A stretch of DNA of 64,000 nucleotides, taken from assembly GCF_030944405.1 (NCBI RefSeq), contig NZ_CP132339.1, positions 3,224,001 through 3,288,000 of the forward strand, in the 5' to 3' direction. The position numbers and the translations under genes are program-made. The DNA is from Janthinobacterium sp. J1-1. GTDB taxonomy: Bacteria; Pseudomonadota; Gammaproteobacteria; Burkholderiales; Burkholderiaceae_D. Below are positions 25,237 through 34,670 of the stretch, piece by piece (position 1 is the first letter of the stretch; every line of letters begins with the position of its first letter). The notes beneath the pieces were generated by a model, which worked only from the letters and a program-made list of their open reading frames with translations, did no database searches and had not been told where the DNA came from.

Positions 25237-26649
25237 TCAGTGACGCGCCTTGGCACGGTTGTTGCCGCCGCCGCGCTGGATGCGCGGCTTGACCAGGGAA
25301 ATGGGCGCGGCCTGCACCTTGCCGCCCTTGACGGCGCGGCGGACATTCTTCAATGCGCGTTCCGGACGGTCCGCTTCGAACAGCATGGTGGCGTTGTCGG
25401 CGATTTCCTGGGTGATGTTCATGTTCATCGTGGCCGAGGTCTTCGGCACCAGGATGGTCGAACCGGCGCGCAGGCGCATGCGCTGGGGAATATTGTTCGC
25501 CTGGCGCAGCACGTCGGCCGTGGTGCCGAATTTCGACGCCAGCGTTTCGATGCGTTCACGCGCATTGGTGATCTTGTGCGTGGTCCAGCTCGACAGGGCA
25601 TGGCCCCATTGCGCCAGGTTGGTGGTGAACTTGGCCGCGTTTTCCTGTGGCAGCAGGATCTTGGTTTTTTCGCCGCCGATGATGACCGGACGGTTGAATT
25701 GCGGGTTCAGCGCCTTGAATTCGTCGGTCGACAGCTCGGCCAGCTGGGCCGCGACGGTAATGTCGATGTCGCTGGTCTTGTCGATCGCGGTAAAGTATGG
25801 CTGGTTGTCGACCACCGGCAGGCTCAGGCCATACTGGGCCGGGTTGGCGATAATGTTTTTCACCGCCTGCAGCTTGGGCACGTAGTTGCGCGTTTCGGCC
25901 GGCATCAGGTCGGCCAGGCTTTCAAAGTCGGTTGGCTTGCCCAGCGACTGGTTTTTCTTGATGGCGCGCTGCACCGAGCCTTCGCCCCAGTTGTAGGCGG
26001 CCAGCGCCAGTTGCCAGTCGCCAAACATGTCATACAGGCGCTGCAGATAGGTCAGCGCCGCATCGGTCGAGGCGATCACGCCGCGGCGGTCGTCCTTGAA
26101 CATGTTTTGCTTGAGGTTGAAATCGCGTCCGGTGGCCGGCACGAATTGCCACAGGCCCGCCGCGCTGGCGCTGGAGAAGGCCTGCGGGTTGAAGGCCGAT
26201 TCGATAAACGGCAACAAGGCCAGTTCGGTCGGCATGCCGCGCTTTTCCAGTTCCTGCACCACGTGGAAGATATAGCGCGAGGCGCGCGCCGTGGTGCGGG
26301 CCAGATGGTCGGGGCGGGTGGCGTACCAGTTGACGTGGTTGGCAACCAGCTGGTTGTTCAGGTCGGGAATCGCATAGCCGCTGCGGATGCGGCCCCAGAC
26401 ATCGGCTTCGCGCAGCGGATCGGAACTGTCGCTGAGATTCTTCATCAGGCGATCGGTCTTTTGCAGGCGGTTGTCGAGGGTGGGGAGTTTTGCCGTGACC
26501 TGGGCGGTCATCGGGATCAAGGCCGGCAGGGTGGCGGCGACTGGTGCGTTATCGCTCTCAACACCGGCTTCGTACGCCTGGCTCAGGGCTGGCGCCAGGG
26601 CCAGGACCAATGCCGCCAGCGCGGTCGATTTAAAGGAGTTTTCGTGCAT
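25237..26649 (-). CDS. mltD: Membrane-bound lytic murein transglycosylase D (MltD)
   Basis: MltD cleaves the glycan strands of peptidoglycan with formation of 1,6-anhydromuramic ends. The 470-residue product has a signal peptide (about 1-25), the SLT domain with the catalytic Glu in LPFIESAFNP (E150), AAGLWQFVPATGRDFNLK (163-180) and AAYNWGEG (about 220), and a C-terminal LysM-like repeat (about 385-432, ending LRAGSTILVPK) that binds peptidoglycan, with another possible repeat before it. The ATG at 26647-26649 follows GGAAC. An upstream in-frame ATG at 26679 would add ten residues. The C-terminal tail is basic (GGGNNRAKARH). Confidence 0.9.
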   Translation of the reverse strand: MHENSFKSTALAALVLALAPALSQAYEAGVESDNAPVAATLPALIPMTAQVTAKLPTLDNRLQKTDRLMKNLSDSSDPLREADVWGRIRSGYAIPDLNNQLVANHVNWYATRPDHLARTTARASRYIFHVVQELEKRGMPTELALLPFIESAFNPQAFSSASAAGLWQFVPATGRDFNLKQNMFKDDRRGVIASTDAALTYLQRLYDMFGDWQLALAAYNWGEGSVQRAIKKNQSLGKPTDFESLADLMPAETRNYVPKLQAVKNIIANPAQYGLSLPVVDNQPYFTAIDKTSDIDITVAAQLAELSTDEFKALNPQFNRPVIIGGEKTKILLPQENAAKFTTNLAQWGHALSSWTTHKITNARERIETLASKFGTTADVLRQANNIPQRMRLRAGSTILVPKTSATMNMNITQEIADNATMLFEADRPERALKNVRRAVKGGKVQAAPISLVKPRIQRGGGNNRAKARH

Positions 26650-26967
26650 AGTGTTCCATTGTTGTCGTCGAAGAAACATCGGACTGACCCATGATCAAGC
26701 AGCGAGTGTACGTATATCCACATGCCGGAGTCAAGAATTATGTCAGCCTGATGACGGCATAAAGGGAAGTTTCCATTCGCAAATAGTGCAATTATTGCCA
26801 ATAAAATTTGCCCAATACCGTGTTCGGCCGCTGTTATAGCATAGTTGCGCCATGGCCTGGCGCAAGCGTGGCAGCCCTCAAGTATGAGACTGCGCAAAGA
26901 GTGCGTACAATTTGGCTTTGGCCGGCCGCTATTTGCCGGTCGCCCTTATCGATAGAGAGTCCTGCTG
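26650..26967. other. Divergent intergenic region with mltD promoter
   Basis: No gene in 318 bp. The minus strand carries TTGACT (26729-26734) and TACACT (26705-26710) separated by 18 bp, a good promoter for mltD. On the plus strand I see no clear promoter for the DUF1415 gene apart from a weak TTATAG near 26832. Confidence 0.6.
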
Positions 26968-27552
26968 ATGAATACCCCGCCGCGCCACGACGACGACCAC
27001 GCCGTCATTATCGCCAACACCGTCGACTGGCTGGAAAAAGCCGTGATCGGCCTGAATCTGTGCCCGTTTGCCAAGGCCGTGCATGTCAAGAAACAGATCC
27101 GCTACGTGGTCTGCGATTCGGGCAATCCGGAAGACCTGCTGGCGATGCTGATGGACGAGCTGCAAACCCTGGCCGACACCAGCCCCGAGCAGATCGACAC
27201 CACGTTGCTGATCCACCCATATACCTTGAACGATTTCCTCGACTACAACGAGTTCCTCGACGTGGCCGATGCGGCGGTGGAAGACATGCACCTGGCCGGC
27301 GAGCTGCAAGTGGCCAGTTTCCATCCGGATTACCAGTTTGCCGAGACGTTCGAAGATGACATCAGCAACTTTACCAACCGCTCGCCGTATCCGACCCTGC
27401 ACCTGCTGCGCGAGGACAGCATCGAGCGCGCGGTGGAAGCGTTCCCGGAAGCGTCCGAGATTTTCGACAAGAATATCGCCACCCTGGAAAAGCTGGGCCT
27501 GGACGGCTGGCAAAAGCTCGGCATCGCGAAGGCGGGTTCAGATGGGCGATGA
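26968..27552 (+). CDS. DUF1415 family protein
   Basis: The 194-residue product matches the DUF1415 family: an early NTVDWLEKAVIGLNLCPFAKAVH segment (about 17-39, with a conserved Cys), LLIHPYTLNDFLDYNEFLD (about 90-108) and FHPDYQFAETFEDDISNFTNRSPYPTLHLLRE (about 128-158). Members are cytoplasmic proteins of unknown function found in many proteobacteria. It overlaps the following DUF1289 gene by 11 bp, and the pair is likely cotranscribed. Confidence 0.9.
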   Translation: MNTPPRHDDDHAVIIANTVDWLEKAVIGLNLCPFAKAVHVKKQIRYVVCDSGNPEDLLAMLMDELQTLADTSPEQIDTTLLIHPYTLNDFLDYNEFLDVADAAVEDMHLAGELQVASFHPDYQFAETFEDDISNFTNRSPYPTLHLLREDSIERAVEAFPEASEIFDKNIATLEKLGLDGWQKLGIAKAGSDGR

Positions 27553-27754
27553 TTCGGCGCAGTTGCAAGATCCTTTGCCCGAGCGCCCCGACACGCCCTG
27601 CGTGGCCGTCTGTTCCACCACGTTTGATGAAATCTGCCGCGGCTGTGGCCGCAGCGTGGTGGAAGTGGCGCACTGGGTGTCGATGACGCCGGAACAAAAA
27701 GAGCTCGTCTGGGTGCGGATATTGGCGCAGGGCTACCCGCGCCGGAATACTTGA
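27542..27754 (+). CDS. DUF1289 family small cysteine-motif protein
   Basis: The 70-residue product has the DUF1289 pattern: CVAVC near the start, C-x2-C in ICRGCGRS, then a WVSMTPEQKE helix. The four cysteines suggest a zinc or iron-sulfur site. The ATG at 27542 lies inside the end of the DUF1415 gene, an overlap of 11 bp that couples translation. Family role unknown. Confidence 0.87.
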   Translation: MGDDSAQLQDPLPERPDTPCVAVCSTTFDEICRGCGRSVVEVAHWVSMTPEQKELVWVRILAQGYPRRNT

Positions 27755-27772
27755 AACCCAGATGCAACTGCC

Positions 27773-27799
27773 GGGGTCGGACCCGAAGGATCCTACCCC
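27773..27799. repeat. REP-like palindrome, copy 1
   Basis: GGGGTCGGACCC-GAA-GGATCCTACCCC is an imperfect inverted repeat (two mismatches in twelve positions) between two convergent genes, DUF1289 and DUF1993. Related sequences occur at 48587 and 51881. It could also act as a terminator or RNA-stabilising hairpin. Confidence 0.7.
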
Positions 27800-27806
27800 T
27801 TGCTAT

Positions 27807-28313
27807 TTAATAACTGCCGATAAAATCTTTCTTGCCGACTTCCACGCCGTTGTGGCGCAGGATGTCATACGCGGTGGTGGCGTGGAAGAAGAAATGCGGC
27901 AGCGCGTAGTGGAACAGATAGGTCTGGCCCGTGAAGTGCTTGGTCTTTTCGACGCTGCCGGTAGTGATGGCGCGCGTTTCGCTGCCTTCGATGTCCGCTG
28001 CCGGCAGGCTTTCCAGGAAGGCGATGGTTTTCACGATGCGCGCCTTCAGTTCGGCAAAGCTCTGTTCCGTATCTTCATACGGTGGCACGGCCACGCCGGC
28101 CAGGCGCGCGCCGCAGCCCTTGGCGAAGTCGGTGGCGATCTGGATCTGGCGCACGAACGGCAGCATGTCCGGGAACAAACGGAACTGCAGCAGCGCGTTC
28201 GGATCGATTTTCTTGTCTTGCGCATGCGTTTCGGCCTTGTCCAGGATGGCGGCCAGGCTGCCCAGGATTTGCTTGAAGACGGGAATCGATGCGGAATGGA
28301 TGGAGAAGGTCAT
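27807..28313 (-). CDS. DUF1993 family protein
   Basis: The 168-residue protein is alpha-helical and matches the DUF1993 family, which is related to DinB-like four-helix bundles: SIPVFKQILGSLAAILDKAE (about 9-28), LFPDMLPFVRQIQIATDFAKG and YLFHYALPHFFFHATTAYDILRHNGVEVGKKDFIG. The conserved histidines may bind a metal. It is cytoplasmic; function unknown. It faces the DUF1289 gene across the REP-like element. Confidence 0.87.
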   Translation of the reverse strand: MTFSIHSASIPVFKQILGSLAAILDKAETHAQDKKIDPNALLQFRLFPDMLPFVRQIQIATDFAKGCGARLAGVAVPPYEDTEQSFAELKARIVKTIAFLESLPAADIEGSETRAITTGSVEKTKHFTGQTYLFHYALPHFFFHATTAYDILRHNGVEVGKKDFIGSY

Positions 28314-28561
28314 GGTGGTTCCTCTAGGTAAAGTGGCGCGATGATAGCAAGGCGCGGCCTTTTCTGCTGGCCAGGCGGGGAAACGCCTGCGGGGCGTGTG
28401 GTTTCTGGTACATATTCCTGCCGCTTGTGGCGCCAGATGTGACTTTGTGCGCTTTTTCCATGCATAATTGCCTTTGGAAAATTCCTCCCGCCGTTCGCTT
28501 CCCGTAACCTCCCGCTACCATCCGATGACCGCTCGCATGACTTACCCTGGCCCGTGCCTGC

Positions 28562-31500
28562 ATGGCTAATTCCCCCCATCGCCGCTGGCTGGCCAGCCTA
28601 CGCACCCTGTATGGTTCCTCGATCTATGGCGCCTTGCTGCTGGTGGTGCTGGGCGGGCTGGTGATACCGGCCCTGATCGGCAGCTATCTGCTGGTCGGCG
28701 TGCACGAGCGCCAGTCGGCGCGCACCAGCCTGAATGAAGCGCTGCAGCGCAATGCCGACATCCTGGCGTTGGGCATGCAGGAGTCCTTGTGGAACATGAA
28801 TGCCGAATCGGCCCAGTCGCTGGTCGAATCGGTGATGCGCGACCGCGCCGTACTGCTGGTGCAGGTGGTGGGCCAGGCCGACACCGAATTCATGCGCCTG
28901 CAGGCGCCGCAGCGCCCGGTCGGCAATGTCTACCGCGCCGAACGCGATATCGCCGTGCGCGGCGAACGCATCGGCCATGTGGTGGTGGAAATGGACGATG
29001 CGCGCAGCCAGCAGGAATTGCGCGAAAAGCAGATCGCCTATGTGTTCGTGCTGGGCGCGCAGCTGGCCATCTCGATGGCGCTGATCGTGCTGTTCATGAA
29101 CCGCCGCCTGCTGCGGCCGCTGCGCCGCTTGATGCGCTTTTCCGACCGCCTGTCGCATGGCGATTTCGATACGCGCCTGGAAGCGGGCGGCAATGACGAG
29201 CTGGGCCGGCTGGCCACGCAGCTGGAACAGATGCGCGCCGCCATCCGCCAGCTGTTCGAAGACGTCGGCCAGCGCGAAGAGCGCTTCCGCACCATCGTCA
29301 CGCAAGTGCCGGGCGCCGTGTTCCGCTACCGGCCCGACGGCCCCATCGATTTCATCAGCGACGCCATCGAAGACATCGTCGGCTATACGGCCGCGCAGCT
29401 GATGCGCGGCACCACCCACGCCTGGGTCGACCTGATCTGCCCGGAAGACCGCCGCACGCACCGCCGCGCCGTCAAGCAGGCGGTCGGCGAGATGCGCCCG
29501 TATGCACTCGAATACCGCATCGTCGACGCCACCGGCACCGAGCGCTGGGTGGCGGAAAACGGCCAGCCGCAGGCCGGCAGCGCGGGCATGGTCTGGGTCG
29601 ACGGCATCATCGCCGACATCAGCCAGCGCAAGCACCATGAAATGCGCATCGAAGCGCTGCTGACCGAGCAGAGCGCGATTCTCGACAATGTGATGTTCGG
29701 CGTGATGTTCGTGCGCCACCGCCGCATCGTGTCCGTCAACCGCCGCTGCGAAGAACTGTTCGGCTATGACCATGGCGCCATGACGGGCAGCTCGACCGCC
29801 ATCGTGTTCCCCACCCAGTACGATTTTGAAGAGGCCGGCGAGCGCCAGTATCCGGCGCTGGGGGCCGGCGGCGACTTCAGCGAAGAGCGCCATTACCGGC
29901 GCCGCGACGGCAGCCTGTTCTGGGCGCTGGTGAGCGGCTGCGCGCTCGATCCGCTGCGCCCCGCCGAAGGCAGCATCTGGGTGTATGCCGACATCACCGC
30001 GCGCAAGGAAGCCGAAGAAAAGCTGCGCCTGTCGGCCACCGTGCTGGAACATATCGCCGACGCCGTGATGGTGGTCGATATCGAGGGCGTGATCGTCGCC
30101 GTCAATCCCGCCTTCACGCAGATCACCGGCTATACCGAGGCCGAGGCGGTCGGACGGCATTCCTCGCTGACGCGCTCCGAACGCCACGACGAGGTGTTTT
30201 ACCAGACCATGTGGGATGAGCTGATCGCCTCCGGTTTCTGGCGCGGCGAGATCTGGCGCCGGCGCAGGAACGGCGAGCTCTACCTGGAATGGCTGACCAT
30301 CAGCGCCGTGCGCGACACGCATGCGCTGACCACCCATTACGTGGGCGTGTGCAGCGATATCACCCAGGTCAAGCAGGCGCAGGAAAAGCTCGACCACCTG
30401 GCCCATCACGATCCGCTCACCGCGCTGCCGAACCGCCTGCTGTTCCACGACCGCTTGCAGCACGCTTTGCTGCGCGCCGCGCGCGACGGCGAGCAACTGG
30501 CCATCCTGTTCATCGACCTGGACCGCTTCAAGAATGTGAACGACACCCTGGGCCACCATATCGGCGACGAACTGCTGCAGCAGGTGGCGGCGCAACTGGC
30601 GGTGCGCCTGCGCGAAGGCGATACCCTGGCGCGCCTGGGCGGCGATGAGTTCATCGTGCTGCTGGAAAATGTCGACGGCCAGTACGGCGCAACCCAGGTG
30701 GCGGAAAAACTGGTGGCCATGTTCGAGCAGCCGTTCCTGGTGGCCGGCCACGAATTGTTCGTCACCTGCAGCGTGGGCGTGAGCCTGTTCCCGGATGACG
30801 CGCAGGACCTGAACATGTTGATCCGCAATGCCGACGTGGCCATGTACCAGGCCAAGGCGCGCGGGCGCAATGGCTACCGTTTCTATGCGCCGTCGATGAC
30901 GGGCGAAGGCATCGAGCGGCTGCGCCTGGAAACATTCCTGCGCCGCTCGATCGAAAAGAACGAGATCTTCCTCAATTACCAGCCGCAGGTGGAAATCGAC
31001 ACGGGCCGCCTGATCGGCGTCGAGGCCCTGGTGCGCTGGAACCACCCGGAACTGGGCCTGATTCCGCCGGCCCGCTTCATTCCGCTGGCCGAGGACAGCG
31101 GCTATATCAACCAGCTGGGCAAATGGGTGCTCGACGAAGCGTGCCGCCAGATGATGCGCTGGCAGGCGCAGGGCCTGCATGTGCCGAAGATGGCCGTCAA
31201 CCTGTCGGTCAAGCAGTTCGAGCGCGGCAGCATGGCCGGTGTGGTGGCCGACATCCTGCGTGAAACGGGGCTGGCGCCGCAGCGGCTGCAGCTGGAGGTG
31301 ACGGAATCGGTGATCATGAACACGGGCGACGCGCTCGGCTATATCAACGACCTGCATGCGATCGGCGTGGGCCTGGCCATCGACGACTTCGGCACCGGTT
31401 ATTCCTCGCTGGCGTACCTGAAGCAATTGCCGGTGCAGACCTTGAAAATCGACCGCTCCTTCATCAAGGACATCTCGAGCGACGCCAACGACGAAGCCAT

Positions 31501-31678
31501 TGCGATCGCCATTATCCAGCTGGGCAAGAGCATGCAGCTGTCGGTGATCGCCGAAGGCGTCGAGACGCAGGAGCAGGCCGCCTTTTTGCTGCGCCATGGC
31601 TGCCGGCTGGCGCAAGGCTATTTTTATAGCCGGCCGGTGCTGGCGCAGGATATAGTCGAGCGCTGGCGCGACAATTGA
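28562..31678 (+). CDS. Membrane-bound GGDEF-EAL protein with HAMP and PAS domains
   Basis: The protein makes or degrades the second messenger cyclic di-GMP. Its 1038 residues contain two membrane helices (about 22-46 and 158-180) around a periplasmic sensor domain, a HAMP segment (about 180-235), three PAS-like regions (about 236-350, 360-475, 480-610), a GGDEF domain with intact GGDEF at 693-697 and an RxxD product-inhibition site (REGD) just before, and an EAL domain with EAL at 821-823 and DDFGTGYSSL. Both catalytic parts look complete, so the enzyme may switch between synthesis and breakdown. It follows no clear ribosome binding site. Signal unknown. Confidence 0.92.
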   Translation: MANSPHRRWLASLRTLYGSSIYGALLLVVLGGLVIPALIGSYLLVGVHERQSARTSLNEALQRNADILALGMQESLWNMNAESAQSLVESVMRDRAVLLVQVVGQADTEFMRLQAPQRPVGNVYRAERDIAVRGERIGHVVVEMDDARSQQELREKQIAYVFVLGAQLAISMALIVLFMNRRLLRPLRRLMRFSDRLSHGDFDTRLEAGGNDELGRLATQLEQMRAAIRQLFEDVGQREERFRTIVTQVPGAVFRYRPDGPIDFISDAIEDIVGYTAAQLMRGTTHAWVDLICPEDRRTHRRAVKQAVGEMRPYALEYRIVDATGTERWVAENGQPQAGSAGMVWVDGIIADISQRKHHEMRIEALLTEQSAILDNVMFGVMFVRHRRIVSVNRRCEELFGYDHGAMTGSSTAIVFPTQYDFEEAGERQYPALGAGGDFSEERHYRRRDGSLFWALVSGCALDPLRPAEGSIWVYADITARKEAEEKLRLSATVLEHIADAVMVVDIEGVIVAVNPAFTQITGYTEAEAVGRHSSLTRSERHDEVFYQTMWDELIASGFWRGEIWRRRRNGELYLEWLTISAVRDTHALTTHYVGVCSDITQVKQAQEKLDHLAHHDPLTALPNRLLFHDRLQHALLRAARDGEQLAILFIDLDRFKNVNDTLGHHIGDELLQQVAAQLAVRLREGDTLARLGGDEFIVLLENVDGQYGATQVAEKLVAMFEQPFLVAGHELFVTCSVGVSLFPDDAQDLNMLIRNADVAMYQAKARGRNGYRFYAPSMTGEGIERLRLETFLRRSIEKNEIFLNYQPQVEIDTGRLIGVEALVRWNHPELGLIPPARFIPLAEDSGYINQLGKWVLDEACRQMMRWQAQGLHVPKMAVNLSVKQFERGSMAGVVADILRETGLAPQRLQLEVTESVIMNTGDALGYINDLHAIGVGLAIDDFGTGYSSLAYLKQLPVQTLKIDRSFIKDISSDANDEAIAIAIIQLGKSMQLSVIAEGVETQEQAAFLLRHGCRLAQGYFYSRPVLAQDIVERWRDN

Positions 31679-31688
31679 ATCTGACTGG

Positions 31689-33971
31689 ATGAATCCCATG
31701 GCTGCAACCCTCCCGACTTCCCGCCGGCGCTTCCTGTTGAAAGGCCTGGGGCTGGGCGTGGCCGGCGTCGGCGCGCTGGTCGTGGGCTGGGGCGTGCTGC
31801 CGCCGCGCCAGCGCCTGCACGGCAGCGTGCCCCTGCCGGTCAAGGATGGCGCCGTGGCGCTGAACGGCTGGCTGGCGGTCCGGCTTGACGGCACGGTACT
31901 GCTGGCCATGCCGCGCAGTGAAATGGGGCAGGGCGTGCATACCGCGCTGGCCATGCTGGTGGCCGAGGAACTCGACGTGCCTTTGGCGTCCATCAGCCTG
32001 ATGCAGGCGCCGGTCGACAAGATCTTCGGCAATCTCGCCATGCTGGTCGACGGCCTGCCGTTTCATCCCGATGACGAGGGGCGGCTGAAACAGCTGGCGC
32101 AGTGGACGGTGGCCAAGGCCGCGCGCGAACTGGGCGTGGTTGTCACCGGTGGTTCTTCCAGCGTCAAGGATGGCTGGCAGCCGATGCGCGAGGCCGGCGC
32201 CTGCGCGCGCGCCATGCTGGTGGCGGCCGCCGCGGCGCAGTGGCAAACGCCAGCGTCGCAATGCCGCACCGAGAACGGCGAAGTCGTGCACGCCGATGGC
32301 CGGCGCGCCGGCTACGCCAGCCTGGCGCAACGCGCCAGCGCGCTGGACCCGGGCGCGCCGGCGCTGAAATCCCCGGCCGATTTCAAGCTGATCGGCAAGG
32401 CCATTGCGCGCACGGACACGCCGTCGAAGGTCAATGGCAGCGCCGTGTTCGGCATCGATGCGCGGCGGCCCGGCATGCTGTACGCGGCCCTGCATCTGCC
32501 GCGCCGCCTGGGCGATATCTTGTCGTCGTTCGATGCGCCGGTGGCGCTGGCGATGCCGGGCGTGAAAAAAGTGCTGGACCTGACGCCGGCCCTGGGTCAG
32601 CAAAGGGTGTCGTGCGCGGCGGTTGTCGCCGATACATGGTGGCGCGCCAAGCAGGCGGCGGCCACCCTGCCGACGCAGTGGCAGGCGGGCGTGCAGTCGA
32701 ATTTGTCCAGTGCCGACGTGTATGCCGATTTTGCGCGCCTGCTCGACAGCGAAGCCGGCCACACCTACCACGCCAGCGGCAAGGTCGACGGCAAGCAGGT
32801 GCAGGCGATGCGGCACGTCACCGCCGAGTACCGCGCGCCGTTCCTGGCCCACGCGGCGATGGAGCCGGTCAACTGCACCGCGCAGGTCAAGGATGGCAAG
32901 GTGCATCTGTGGGTCTCGACCCAGGCGCCGGGCATCGCCGTCGACGTGGCGGCCAAGGTGGCCGGCGTGGCCAGCAGCGACGTGTCCATCGAGGTGCTGC
33001 TGCTCGGTGGCGGTTTCGGCCGCCGGCTGGAGGTGGACATGGTGGCGCAGGCGGTCGCCATCGCGCTGCAGTGCGAGGGTGCTCCGGTGCAGCTGATCTG
33101 GACCCGCGAACAGGATACAAAGCACGATATGTACCGGCCGGCCGCGCTGGCGCGTTTCAGCGCCCGGCTCGATGCGCAGGGCCGCATCGCCGCCTGGAGC
33201 AACAAATCGGCCAGCGCCTCGATCACGCACCAGTACCTGCAGCGCAATTTCGGCTTGCCCGGCATGGGACCCGACAAGACCACCGCCGAAGGCGAATTCG
33301 ACATGCCGTACGAGATCGCCAACCAGCGCATCGCCCATGTGATTGCGGACAGCCTGGTTCCGGTCGGCTACTGGCGTTCGGTGGGCCACTCGCACAATGC
33401 GTTTTTCAAGGAAAGTTTTATCGACGAGCTGGCGCATGCGGCCGGGCAGGACAGTGTCGCCTTCCGGCGCGCCATGCTGGTCAAGCATCCGCGCCACCTG
33501 GCCGTGCTGGACGCCGCCGTGGCGAAGGCCGGCAGCGCGCCGCCCGGCCATGCGCACGGCGTGGCGCTGCACCAGTCGTTCGGCAGCATCGTCGCGCAAG
33601 TGGCGCAGGTGTCCGTGGAGAGCGGCGAGATCCGCGTGCACAGGGTGGTGTGCGCCATCGATTGCGGCCTGGCCGTCAATCCCAATATCATCGCCCAGCA
33701 GATGGAGTCAAGCGTGCTGTTCGGCCTGTCGGCGGCGCTGGGCGGCGAGATCACCTTCAAGGAGGGCAGGGTGGAGCAGGGCAATTTCCACGACTACCCG
33801 GTGCTGCGCATGGGGCAGGCGCCCCACGTCGAGACCATCATCATCGCCAGCGCCGCGCACCCGGAAGGCGTGGGCGAGCCGGGCACGCCGCCAATCGCGC
33901 CGGCGGTGGCCAATGCGCTGTTTATCCTGACCGGAAAACGGCTGCGCAGCCTGCCTCTGCGGCTGGGGTGA
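31689..33971 (+). CDS. Molybdenum hydroxylase large subunit (isoquinoline 1-oxidoreductase beta type), without its small subunit
   Basis: The 760-residue protein belongs to the xanthine-oxidase family large subunit that carries the molybdenum cofactor; these enzymes hydroxylate aldehydes or N-heterocycles. It has a twin-arginine signal (SRRRFLLKG at 11-19), several MPRSEMGQGVHTALAML-like cofactor contacts (about 78) and the catalytic glutamate in GVGEPGTPPIAPA (E730). The small 2Fe-2S subunit gene, normally next to it, is absent, and no cytochrome or maturation gene follows. The gene starts 10 bp after the GGDEF-EAL gene, so the two may share a transcript. Substrate unknown. Confidence 0.87.
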   Translation: MNPMAATLPTSRRRFLLKGLGLGVAGVGALVVGWGVLPPRQRLHGSVPLPVKDGAVALNGWLAVRLDGTVLLAMPRSEMGQGVHTALAMLVAEELDVPLASISLMQAPVDKIFGNLAMLVDGLPFHPDDEGRLKQLAQWTVAKAARELGVVVTGGSSSVKDGWQPMREAGACARAMLVAAAAAQWQTPASQCRTENGEVVHADGRRAGYASLAQRASALDPGAPALKSPADFKLIGKAIARTDTPSKVNGSAVFGIDARRPGMLYAALHLPRRLGDILSSFDAPVALAMPGVKKVLDLTPALGQQRVSCAAVVADTWWRAKQAAATLPTQWQAGVQSNLSSADVYADFARLLDSEAGHTYHASGKVDGKQVQAMRHVTAEYRAPFLAHAAMEPVNCTAQVKDGKVHLWVSTQAPGIAVDVAAKVAGVASSDVSIEVLLLGGGFGRRLEVDMVAQAVAIALQCEGAPVQLIWTREQDTKHDMYRPAALARFSARLDAQGRIAAWSNKSASASITHQYLQRNFGLPGMGPDKTTAEGEFDMPYEIANQRIAHVIADSLVPVGYWRSVGHSHNAFFKESFIDELAHAAGQDSVAFRRAMLVKHPRHLAVLDAAVAKAGSAPPGHAHGVALHQSFGSIVAQVAQVSVESGEIRVHRVVCAIDCGLAVNPNIIAQQMESSVLFGLSAALGGEITFKEGRVEQGNFHDYPVLRMGQAPHVETIIIASAAHPEGVGEPGTPPIAPAVANALFILTGKRLRSLPLRLG

Positions 33972-33975
33972 AGCC

Positions 33976-34398
33976 TCAGGCCGCCGCCAGCATGGTGCGC
34001 AGATTGCAGTCACGCTGCCAGCCGCGCCGCTCGCTGGTGCTGGTCGACAAGGCCGCCAATTCGGCCGCAGTGAGCGCCTGCTGTGCCTGCACCATGCGGT
34101 GCGCCAGGCCGCCATCGGGCAGCACGGTGCCGAAAAACGCCACGTTGTCGTCCTGCTGGATCAGCAGGGTCGGGAAGTTCTCGATATCGAGTTCGCCCAC
34201 CACCTCGGACTGGTCTTCGATATCGACCCAGACGAACACGGCGTCAGGATGGCGCGCGGCCAGCTCCTCGAACGTATTGCGGTAGGTGGCGCAGGTGCCG
34301 CACCATTGCGCGCACAGGCAGGCGACGATCCAGCGCGGGCCGGCCAGGGCGGCGGCGATGTCGGCGCGGTTCTCGGTAGTCAGGGTCAGGCTATGCAT
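33976..34398 (-). CDS. Thioredoxin-family protein
   Basis: The 140-residue protein has a thioredoxin fold with the redox motif WCGTC (C33, C36), preceded by an unusual extra CLC (C27, C29), and the VDIEDQ and NFPTLLI segments around the conserved cis-Pro. No signal peptide, so it acts in the cytoplasm as a disulfide reductase. The C-terminal 40 residues are a non-conserved extension. It converges on the molybdenum hydroxylase gene with 4 bp between stops and is divergent from rlmJ. Confidence 0.84.
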   Translation of the reverse strand: MHSLTLTTENRADIAAALAGPRWIVACLCAQWCGTCATYRNTFEELAARHPDAVFVWVDIEDQSEVVGELDIENFPTLLIQQDDNVAFFGTVLPDGGLAHRMVQAQQALTAAELAALSTSTSERRGWQRDCNLRTMLAAA

Positions 34399-34670
34399 GT
34401 CTTTGTGGCATTCAGTGCAGATGGCGCTCGCGCCGATGCGCGTATTCTACCGCGCCCGGCCGGGTCAGGCTGGGCAACTGTCGAGCTGGTTTGAGCGGTT
34501 TTTTGATGCCGAGGCGGTTTCTAGTGGATAATGCGGGGATATTGCGCGCTGATTACGCTGGTCCATGCTGTTTCCTGGTCCGGCAGCCTGACCCTCCCAG
34601 TCTGTTCCCATGCTCTGCCCGGTGTAAGCGCAGCCCCCACCTTTACTTTATTTTATGGAATTGCCAGCTT

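Noticed and set aside
28598..32041. 1147-residue minus-strand frame opposite the GGDEF-EAL gene
   Set aside because: Same reason: sense gene has intact GGDEF and EAL, the antisense frame is Gln/His/Arg-rich without motifs.
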